A stretch of DNA of 9,055 nucleotides, taken from Bdellovibrionales bacterium. Its GTDB lineage: Bacteria > Bdellovibrionota > UBA1018. Location of the stretch: the NCBI GenBank assembly GCA_018968995.1, contig JAGWZD010000058.1, forward strand, positions 1-9,055, read 5' to 3'. The translations under genes and the position numbers were made by a program. Shown one piece after another: positions 1 to 5,100 of this stretch; position 1 is the first letter of the stretch; every line of letters starts with the position of its first letter. The notes beneath the pieces are model-generated. The model was given only the letters and a program-made list of their open reading frames with translations, ran no database searches and had not been told where the DNA came from.

Positions 1-774
1 CTCAGTTTCCTGACGCCAGCCGTTTCTTTCTCGGCAGGCACCACAACAGGGGCAGTGCCCACAGCGTATGGCCTTACAAAAGAGGAAAAAGATAAACTGC
101 TGAAGGCCGATAAGAAGGCCATTAGCGACGCCAAAAAAGAGTATAACAAGCAACTTTCTGAGCTGAAAAAAGAAATCCAAAAACAGCTCCTCGCTCAGCA
201 GAAAAAACTCAATGCAGCGAAGCGAGCCGAAACCTCCGCCAAAAGCGCCCTGTCTGCAGCTCTCCGAGATTTTGCCAACGGCAAGACGACCTCTCAAGTG
301 GTCGATCAGAACTCAAAAGCTTACCAACAGGCCGTCGAAGCCCGAAAAAAAGAACAGCAAACCCTCGCTGCTATGAAGGACCAAAGCAAACTCGTTCTGA
401 AAAGCTTTCAAGATAGCGCAAAGAAGCGAATCGCCGCGCTCCAGCAAAAGCTAAAGGAAGATCAAAAAATAGCTATTGTTCCCCGCGGCTCCTCGAACAT
501 TTATGCCTCGAGAATGAGTGATCTCGAGCATCAAATCGCTGATATTCGGGCGCAACTCGCCCAAGCCCAAGGCTTCAATGACTCACTGACCTCTGAGCTC
601 AACGCCGCTCTAGAAGAACTTCTCAGCATGCAAGGATCGATAGAGGTAGAGTCCCCCTCTTCCAGCGAGTCCGAAGCAGCAGACTCTAGCCAAAACATGT
701 ACGCCGGTTCAAATGACCCCGTGACTTCGGGCTACCAACCGATGGTTGGAATCACGTCTACTTCAGCATTCTAG
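1..774 (+). CDS. Exported coiled-coil protein, 5'-truncated (paralogue of the next gene)
   Basis: The frame is open from the first base, so the true start lies upstream of the window; a GTG at 55 is inside the gene. The first visible residues (hydrophobic LSFLTPAVSFSA, then GTTTG) look like the end of a Sec signal peptide, with likely cleavage after SFSA, so the protein is probably exported. The remaining ~245 residues are rich in Lys, Glu, Gln and Ala in long helical, coiled-coil-like stretches, with no cysteine. A degenerate version of the repeat unit of the next gene is visible around bases 262-390 (GKTT...VV...SKAYQQAVEAR against GKKTAEEV...SAKKLEQAR). A segment at 535-618 matches the next protein at 17 of 28 residues. 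The tail is Ser/Glu-rich and probably disordered. No enzyme motif is seen; a structural or envelope-binding role is possible but unproven. Same strand and 14 bases before the next start, so probably one operon. Confidence 0.8.
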   Translation, partial: LSFLTPAVSFSAGTTTGAVPTAYGLTKEEKDKLLKADKKAISDAKKEYNKQLSELKKEIQKQLLAQQKKLNAAKRAETSAKSALSAALRDFANGKTTSQVVDQNSKAYQQAVEARKKEQQTLAAMKDQSKLVLKSFQDSAKKRIAALQQKLKEDQKIAIVPRGSSNIYASRMSDLEHQIADIRAQLAQAQGFNDSLTSELNAALEELLSMQGSIEVESPSSSESEAADSSQNMYAGSNDPVTSGYQPMVGITSTSAF

Positions 775-778
775 ACAT

Positions 779-782
779 GGAG
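779..782 (+). promoter_or_regulatory. Ribosome binding site that sets the start at 789
   Basis: GGAG lies six bases before ATG 789. It overlaps the alternative ATG at 777, which itself has no purine-rich sequence upstream. The downstream start is therefore preferred, giving a signal peptide four residues shorter at its N terminus. Confidence 0.6.
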
Positions 783-788
783 CTCACT

Positions 789-2000
789 ATGCAATCCAAA
801 ACAAGTTCCAACTTCGGAACTTTCAACCTATCGTATACCCTTTCGGTCCTTGCAGTGATGGGACTTCTTCTTGGCTCTGGCGCTGAGGCAAAATTGAGCA
901 AAGAGGAAAAGCAGCAACAGAAAGAGGACAAACAACGAATTAAAGAAGAGAAAAAAGAGCTCAAGCAAGCCGAGAAGGAATTTAAAAAAGATTCCAGGGC
1001 TGTTTTGAGCGGCAAGAAAACCGCTGAAGAGGTAGGTCTGGGCGAGAGCGCTAAAAAGCTGGAGCAAGCGCGAGGCGAACTGCAGGCGGCTAAAAACACC
1101 AAAAAGCAGCATGATACCGCCGTCAAAGAGGCAAAAGCTGCCGAAAAGAAAGCCCAGGACCCGCTAAAAGCCGTTATTAAGGAAGACACGAAGAAAATTG
1201 CTCAAGAGAAAAAGGAACTAAAGCAGGCCGAGAAGGAATTTAAGAAAGATTCCAAGGCCGTATTAAGTGGAAAGAAAACCGCCGAAGAAGTCGGACTAGC
1301 CGATAGCGCAAAAAAACTGGAACAGGCTCGAAGCGAGCTCGACGCGGCCAAGAAACAGAAAAAAGAGCATGTTTCTGAGCGAAAAGAAGCGATCAAGGAA
1401 TTCAATAAAGACGTTCGCGCTGATAATAAAAAAATCAGAGAGGAAAAAAGAGACCTCGCTCGGGCCGAAAAAGAGTATAACAAGGACTTTCGACAAGTAT
1501 TAAATGGAAAAAAATCATTAGAAGAAGTAGGCCTGGCCGAAAGTGCCACGAATCTCGAAAACGCCCGTAAGGATCTTCAGGCAGCAAAAGACGCGAAAAA
1601 AGGAACGATCAAAAACAAGTGCCTCGCCAGCGCGAAACGCTGCGAGGAGCTAGCAAGAGCAGCCCAGATTGCAAGCGGATCGGCATCTAGCTCGGAGGCG
1701 CAGGCAGCCTCAGCGGCATTAGCAGCAAACGAGCAATCTCAACAAAAAATGGTACAAATTGCTGAGCTTGAGGCCCAGGTGGCCCAAGCTCAGGCTTTCA
1801 ACGACCAGATGGCTAAGGAGTATCTGGCCGCCCTCGAGGAGAGCAAAAAGCAATTAGCTGCAAGCGAAGCCCGTGTGACGGAACTGCTCGGCCAGCTCAC
1901 TAGCGCTCCAGCTGAAGAGGTGGGTCCCGGATCATCCGGAGAGATTCAGGTGGGAGAAATCTCTTCGAGTTATCCCTCCTCCTCCAATTCGGCCCTATAA
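789..2000 (+). CDS. Exported coiled-coil protein with three 52-residue repeats
   Basis: About 403 residues. ATG 789 is chosen over ATG 777 because GGAG at 779-782 lies 6 bases before it, while nothing resembling a Shine-Dalgarno precedes 777. Residues 1-34 form a long signal peptide with hydrophobic core LSVLAVMGLLLGSG and probable cleavage after AEA (34/35). The mature part is extremely Lys/Glu/Ala-rich and predicted coiled coil. Three copies of a unit containing KKELKQAEKEFKKDS and GKKTAEEVGL lie at residues 55-106, 141-192 and 220-271. Cys278 and Cys285 are the only mature cysteines and sit exactly one heptad apart. Residues 324-351 repeat a segment of the upstream protein, and the tail is Ser/Gly/Pro-rich. 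I recognise no named family. The features suggest an elongated periplasmic or surface protein, perhaps a cell-wall or scaffold component; this is inference. Confidence 0.88.
   Translation: MQSKTSSNFGTFNLSYTLSVLAVMGLLLGSGAEAKLSKEEKQQQKEDKQRIKEEKKELKQAEKEFKKDSRAVLSGKKTAEEVGLGESAKKLEQARGELQAAKNTKKQHDTAVKEAKAAEKKAQDPLKAVIKEDTKKIAQEKKELKQAEKEFKKDSKAVLSGKKTAEEVGLADSAKKLEQARSELDAAKKQKKEHVSERKEAIKEFNKDVRADNKKIREEKRDLARAEKEYNKDFRQVLNGKKSLEEVGLAESATNLENARKDLQAAKDAKKGTIKNKCLASAKRCEELARAAQIASGSASSSEAQAASAALAANEQSQQKMVQIAELEAQVAQAQAFNDQMAKEYLAALEESKKQLAASEARVTELLGQLTSAPAEEVGPGSSGEIQVGEISSSYPSSSNSAL
951..1106 (+). repeat. Coiled-coil repeat unit 1 of 3
   Basis: A 52-codon unit running from KKELKQAEKEF through GKKTAEEVGL to the TKK end. 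It matches unit 2 at 45 of 52 residues and unit 3 at 33 of 52. The offset to unit 2 is 258 bases (86 codons), the extra codons being an Ala/Lys-rich linker. Confidence 0.9.
1209..1364 (+). repeat. Coiled-coil repeat unit 2 of 3
   Basis: Second 52-codon unit. Of the 45 codons encoding the same residue as in unit 1, 25 differ by synonymous changes only. The protein sequence has therefore been conserved while the DNA diverged. Confidence 0.9.
1446..1601 (+). repeat. Coiled-coil repeat unit 3 of 3 (more diverged)
   Basis: Third unit, offset 237 bases (79 codons) from unit 2, with KRDLARAEKEYNKDF replacing the first segment and GKKSLEEVGL as the central motif. Its KEYNK motif also occurs in the upstream paralogue, so this copy may be nearer the ancestral form. 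Confidence 0.85.
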
Positions 2001-2021
2001 ACGCTCGCAGTTAGGGTTTTC

Positions 2022-2049
2022 TTGATAAATTCGCCCCCTGGGTTATAGA
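2022..2049 (+). promoter_or_regulatory. Candidate sigma-70-type promoter for the ceramidase-family gene
   Basis: TTGATA at 2022-2027 and TATAGA at 2044-2049 are separated by 16 bases and resemble -35 and -10 elements. A start seven bases past the -10 would fall at about 2056, the A of the start codon, which suggests a leaderless message. Only a weak AGAG is present as an alternative ribosome binding site. Motif-only evidence. Confidence 0.35.
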
Positions 2050-2055
2050 GCGGCA

Positions 2056-2772
2056 ATGGATTCAAGCGCTGCACAATGCCCGTGGGACTTCCTACAACCG
2101 GCAACCATCCACTTCTGTGAGCGCTCTCTTTGTGCGTGGGTGACTCAACCCGCAAATGCGTGGTCGAACATCGGGTTCATTTTGGCTGGGATTCTGATCT
2201 TAAGAAACTACAAGGGAAATGGGCTTACCCACTTAACTTGGTTTGGCTGGATCAGCATCCTGATCGGACTTTGCTCCGGCTTCTTTCATTCGACGAGCTC
2301 TTTATTTGGTCAAACGATCGACTTCGGATCCATGTTTCTACTCTCAACCTTCATGATGATGGTCAATACCTCGCGCTGGCTGGGGATATGGTCCGCGAGA
2401 TTTCTGACTGGTTTTTTGGTTTTTTTAGCCGTCTCGTTAACGTTGCTAACATTGTTTCCAATTACCGGAATTCCGCTCTTTGGCTTTCAATTTCTTTCTG
2501 CCATGGCAATTGAAGCCAAAATGGCAAAGCAGCTAAAAGGACAAATCCGTTATACCGACCTATTCGCCTTACTGACGATGTTTGCGTTGTCCCTAGGAAT
2601 TTGGACATTAGACATCACTCATGTTGTGTGTGCCCCCGACAACCATATCCTGACGGGCCACAGCCTGTGGCACCTGGGCAACGCCACCGCGATTTACCTC
2701 GGCGGGCGATTTTATTCGCAGTTCCAATTTGCTGCCCCCCTGCGACGATTCGTGATTCGCTCCACTCCTTAG
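2056..2772 (+). CDS. Ceramidase/CREST-family integral membrane hydrolase
   Basis: 238 residues with about seven hydrophobic helices (roughly 38-52, 60-76, 88-104, 116-134, 140-153, 168-185 and 205-220). The motif set fits the alkaline ceramidase family (Pfam ceramidase, CREST superfamily): an N-terminal E-x-S-L-C-x-W-V-x-Q-P-A-N-A-W-S-N segment (22-38), G-x-x-S-G-F-F-H78-S-T, D89 in TIDFGSM, L-D186 followed by Cys192, and G-H202-x-x-W-H206. In characterised members three histidines, equivalent to H78, H202 and H206, bind the catalytic zinc; all are present here. Family enzymes hydrolyse the amide bond of ceramides or related amides, so the substrate may be a ceramide-like lipid, but CREST members vary in substrate. 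It stands alone between the coiled-coil pair and the SOUL-OsmC unit on the same strand. Family assignment is confident; substrate is not. Confidence 0.82.
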   Translation: MDSSAAQCPWDFLQPATIHFCERSLCAWVTQPANAWSNIGFILAGILILRNYKGNGLTHLTWFGWISILIGLCSGFFHSTSSLFGQTIDFGSMFLLSTFMMMVNTSRWLGIWSARFLTGFLVFLAVSLTLLTLFPITGIPLFGFQFLSAMAIEAKMAKQLKGQIRYTDLFALLTMFALSLGIWTLDITHVVCAPDNHILTGHSLWHLGNATAIYLGGRFYSQFQFAAPLRRFVIRSTP

Positions 2773-2798
2773 GACGCTCTGCCTCAATAAAAACGCGC

Positions 2799-2825
2799 TT
2801 GTACAGGATTTGTCTAGGCTAAAAT
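2799..2825 (+). promoter_or_regulatory. Candidate promoter for the SOUL-OsmC unit
   Basis: TTGTAC at 2799-2804 and TAAAAT at 2820-2825 resemble -35 and -10 elements, though the 15-base spacer is short. They lie 80-107 bases before ATG 2906, leaving a leader of about 75 bases. The -10 falls inside an inverted repeat (see 2809-2845). Confidence 0.35.
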
Positions 2826-2845
2826 CATGCTTTTTATTAGACAAA
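2809..2845 (+). repeat. 8-bp perfect inverted repeat around the candidate -10
   Basis: TTTGTCTA at 2809-2816 is mirrored exactly by TAGACAAA at 2838-2845, with a 21-base spacer. The arms flank TAAAAT, the candidate -10, which is a usual place for an operator. A terminator is less likely: the loop is long, the stem AT-rich, and no T-run follows the right arm. Confidence 0.45.
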
Positions 2846-2894
2846 CGAGCTGCTTTTTGATGAGAATCGGAGCAACGAAGTTCACTGCTACAAC

Positions 2895-2900
2895 AGGAGG
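2895..2900 (+). promoter_or_regulatory. Strong ribosome binding site of the SOUL gene
   Basis: AGGAGG, a full Shine-Dalgarno core, lies five bases before ATG 2906. It is the strongest such site in the window and fixes the start of the first gene of the SOUL-OsmC unit. Confidence 0.85.
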
Positions 2901-2905
2901 AAAGT

Positions 2906-3541
2906 ATGAAAACGCTTTTGAAAGTTTGCATGATTCTTGGCGTTCTTCCAGGATCCCTAGTCATGAGCAATTCCGCACAGGCCATTGAAAAGCCCAAGTA
3001 CGAAGTCGTGAGCTCGGCAGAGTTCCAGGGAAAGTCGATTGAAATTCGCGAGTATGCTCCTTACATCGTAGCAGAGACAGTCGTAGAGTCGAACTCTCTG
3101 CGCGCGGCCTCGAGTGATGGATTTCGAATTCTCGCGAACTACATTTTTGGCGGCAATCGCTCTCGTGAGTCGATGGACATGACCGCGCCAGTACAATCCG
3201 TGAAGATGGATATGACTGCGCCAGTCGGCACCATCAGTGAAGCGGGTAAATATACTATCAGCTTTGTGATGCCCTCGCAGTACACGATGGAAACACTTCC
3301 AGTACCCAACGATGATCGCGTGATGATTCGCATGGTTCCTGCGAAACGGGTGGCGGCTTTAGTTTTCTCAGGATTTTGGAAGCAATCCCGATTCGCTCGG
3401 CACACTGAAGTTCTCGAGGCCTACCTAGCGTCTGAAAAGATTCCGGCGCAGTCGCTCCCCATGGTAGCTCGATACAATATGCCTCTCACACCTTGGTTTC
3501 TGCGAACGAACGAGATCTTGATCGATATTCCTCGGCCATGA
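2906..3541 (+). CDS. Exported SOUL-family haem-binding-like protein
   Basis: 211 residues. Residues 1-26 form a Sec signal peptide ending SAQA, giving a periplasmic or secreted mature protein of about 185 residues. The mature part reads as a single SOUL domain: IEKPKYEVV near the start, IEIREYAPYIVAETVV (45-60), GFRILANYIFGGN (72-84), two MDMTAPV motifs (90-96 and 101-107), and the C-terminal ARYNMPLTPWFLRTNEILIDI block (about 188-208). The paired M-T-A-P-V motifs are a hallmark of the family. Family members bind haem or other tetrapyrroles in some eukaryotes; in bacteria the role is mostly untested, so haem binding here is inferred. Its TGA overlaps the ATG of the OsmC gene by four bases, so the two are probably co-transcribed and translationally coupled. 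Confidence 0.88.
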   Translation: MKTLLKVCMILGVLPGSLVMSNSAQAIEKPKYEVVSSAEFQGKSIEIREYAPYIVAETVVESNSLRAASSDGFRILANYIFGGNRSRESMDMTAPVQSVKMDMTAPVGTISEAGKYTISFVMPSQYTMETLPVPNDDRVMIRMVPAKRVAALVFSGFWKQSRFARHTEVLEAYLASEKIPAQSLPMVARYNMPLTPWFLRTNEILIDIPRP

Positions 3542-3978
3542 TCCAATTTCCGCAGAATTATCAGGTCTCCTCATCAGCCGGCCCGGGAATCCAACACACT
3601 TGGACCTCCCGGGCTGTGTCTGTTTCGTCTCTGGCTCCATTCACCTGCGCCATTCCTCCGGAGTTTCAAGGACCGGGGGGTGGGTTATCTCCCGAAGATC
3701 TTTACGCCGGGGCTTTAGTGAACTGCTTTGTGGCCACCTTCAAAGTGTTTGCAGAAAAAAGCCAGCTCACCTTCGGCGAACTCCAGGCTTCGGGCACCTT
3801 GACGGTGGATCGAGACGAAAAAGGCGCCCCATGGATGTCCAAATTTCATCTTCAGGTGAAACTCAACGGAGTCGCCGACACCGATCGAGCCCGAAGACTT
3901 CTCGAAAAAACGTCGACCTCTTGCTTGGTTCTAAACTCCGTACGAACTGAGAAGACCTTTGAGTTTCTGGTCAGCTAA
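3538..3978 (+). CDS. OsmC/Ohr-family peroxidase
   Basis: 146 residues from ATG 3538, which overlaps the SOUL stop codon (ATGA). This start is preferred to an in-frame TTG at 3493 because it gives the typical family length and operon-style coupling. The OsmC fold is seen from the block GGGLSPEDLYAGALVNC (47-63) followed by a helix, and from the second motif SCLVLNS (128-134). Cys63 and Cys129 correspond to the peroxidatic and resolving cysteines, so the active-site pair is intact. Family enzymes reduce organic hydroperoxides in the cytoplasm with thiol donors; no signal peptide is present. The long Gly/Pro-rich stretch before the first Cys resembles general OsmC relatives, and I cannot place it firmly as OsmC, Ohr or a YhfA-like subgroup. 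Its stop codon directly abuts that of the convergent nagZ gene. Confidence 0.85.
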   Translation: MIQFPQNYQVSSSAGPGIQHTWTSRAVSVSSLAPFTCAIPPEFQGPGGGLSPEDLYAGALVNCFVATFKVFAEKSQLTFGELQASGTLTVDRDEKGAPWMSKFHLQVKLNGVADTDRARRLLEKTSTSCLVLNSVRTEKTFEFLVS

Positions 3979-5070
3979 CTAGTACTTTTCTACGGGCGAA
4001 CGCTTGCCATCTTCAGTGGAATGAACTGAAGCACGCTCCGCGCCTATTAACTCTGCTCGTAAACGAAAAATTTCATCGTTCAGTCGGTCAAATTCACTTT
4101 GCGAAAAAGTCGGAAGCGGCTGTAATTTCTTTTTCCAATCCGAGATTCGCTCAAGCCTGTCCTCTAGTTCACGATCCGACACCTGCAGAATTCCTTCAAG
4201 TGCTTCAGGTGCCAGCTGGTTTCGATGGCAAAGCAAAACCATATCATTGCCGGCCTGAACCGACTGACGAACCGCTTCTTTAAGCGAGTATTGATTAATG
4301 ATGGCCCCCATATCCAGGTCATCTGTCATCACCAGACCTCGATAACCCAAGTACTCCCGCAACATCTCGGTAACAAAAAATCGCGATAACGAACTTGGAA
4401 AACCGCTAGAATCTAACCACGGATAAAAGGCGTGCCCGATCATCTGAAAATCAACTTCATGAATCAGATTCTTAAATGGTATCCATTCCCAGGCTTCCAG
4501 CTCCTCGCGCGTGCGCTCAATTGTGGGCAACTCGTGGTGCGGATCAATGTGAGCCCGGGAATACCCGGGAAAATGCTTCCCACAACTAAACACTCCCTGA
4601 GAGCGAAGTCCCTCATTGAAGGCCCGAGCATTGCGCGTCACTTCGTCAGGATCATGCCCGTAGCATCGATTTCTTAAGCTATTGTCTAGGTCACCCTGAA
4701 AAGAGATGTCTAGGACCGGACATAAATCGAGATTGAATCCAAAAAGCTTTAAGAGCCCGCCAGTTAAAGCCCCATGTCGTCGAATATGATCTACCGTTCC
4801 ATGATCAATCAGCTCTTTGGCGCTAGGCGGCTCGCGGCCAATTTCGCGTAAACGTGCAACTCGTCCCCCTTCCTGATCAATGCAAAGCAACGGGGGCTCT
4901 TTCGATAAGTCGTAAAGATCATGGATAAGTTTACTTAACTGCTTGGGACTTTTAATATTTCGCCCAAACAAAATATACCCCCCTGGCTGAATCTCTCGAA
5001 GGCGCTTTGCCTCCTCAAGACCCAATTCGGGTCCATCCACTCCAGTAATCAAAATTTGGGCTGGTCTCAT
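3979..5070 (-). CDS. nagZ: Beta-N-acetylhexosaminidase, glycoside hydrolase family 3 (NagZ-like)
   Basis: 363 residues, near the usual length of about 340, with a short polar C-terminal extension. No signal peptide, as expected for a cytoplasmic recycling enzyme. GH3/NagZ motifs occur in order: PGGYILFGRNI (29-39), IDQEGGRVARL (64-74), NLDLCPVLDI (113-122), R-C-Y-G-H-D-P-D-E-V (135-144), KHFPG (165-169), DPH (176-178, the Asp-His acid/base pair, usually DSH) and TDDLDMGA (249-256) with Asp250 as the predicted nucleophile. NagZ removes GlcNAc from GlcNAc-anhydroMurNAc (peptides) and so recycles peptidoglycan. One variation: the usual H-G after KHFPG is Tyr170-Ser171. The start at 5070 has only a close GGAAG upstream, so an alternative start is possible. 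The gene is divergent from the AmpG-like permease, which supports the function. Confidence 0.9.
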   Translation of the reverse strand: MRPAQILITGVDGPELGLEEAKRLREIQPGGYILFGRNIKSPKQLSKLIHDLYDLSKEPPLLCIDQEGGRVARLREIGREPPSAKELIDHGTVDHIRRHGALTGGLLKLFGFNLDLCPVLDISFQGDLDNSLRNRCYGHDPDEVTRNARAFNEGLRSQGVFSCGKHFPGYSRAHIDPHHELPTIERTREELEAWEWIPFKNLIHEVDFQMIGHAFYPWLDSSGFPSSLSRFFVTEMLREYLGYRGLVMTDDLDMGAIINQYSLKEAVRQSVQAGNDMVLLCHRNQLAPEALEGILQVSDRELEDRLERISDWKKKLQPLPTFSQSEFDRLNDEIFRLRAELIGAERASVHSTEDGKRSPVEKY

Positions 5071-5100
5071 CTTCCAAATAGACTAACACTAATTCTTAAC
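5071..5100. promoter_or_regulatory. 30-base divergent control region between nagZ and the AmpG-like gene
   Basis: Only 30 bases separate the two start codons, so any promoters must extend into one or both coding regions. On the plus strand TTGGGC (5056-5061) and TAGACT (5079-5084), 17 bases apart, are a weak candidate promoter for the permease; its -35 would lie inside nagZ. No convincing ribosome binding site precedes ATG 5101. A minus-strand promoter is not clear. Confidence 0.3.

Noticed and set aside
777..788. ATG 777 as start of the second coiled-coil gene
   Set aside because: No Shine-Dalgarno precedes it, whereas GGAG lies six bases before ATG 789.
758..1549. Antisense open frames (758-1189, 828-1112, 1202-1549) rich in Ser, Phe and Leu
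   Set aside because: They are the complement of the Lys/Glu-rich codons of the coiled-coil gene. Their own repeats only mirror those of the plus strand, and they lack ribosome binding sites.
3174..3226. Internal duplication MDMTAPV...MDMTAPV as a novel repeat
   Set aside because: The paired M-T-A-P-V motifs are a known hallmark of the SOUL family.
3493..3537. TTG start extending the OsmC protein by 15 residues
   Set aside because: The extra residues are the SOUL C-terminal coding region read in another frame. ATG 3538 gives normal family length and an ATGA overlap.
4432..4677. Plus-strand 81-residue frame inside nagZ
   Set aside because: It is antisense to the conserved GH3 catalytic motifs and shows no domain of its own.
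5056..5100. TTG start extending the permease by 15 residues
   Set aside because: It would overlap the nagZ start and add a non-conserved polar stretch; ATG 5101 begins a normal MFS N terminus.
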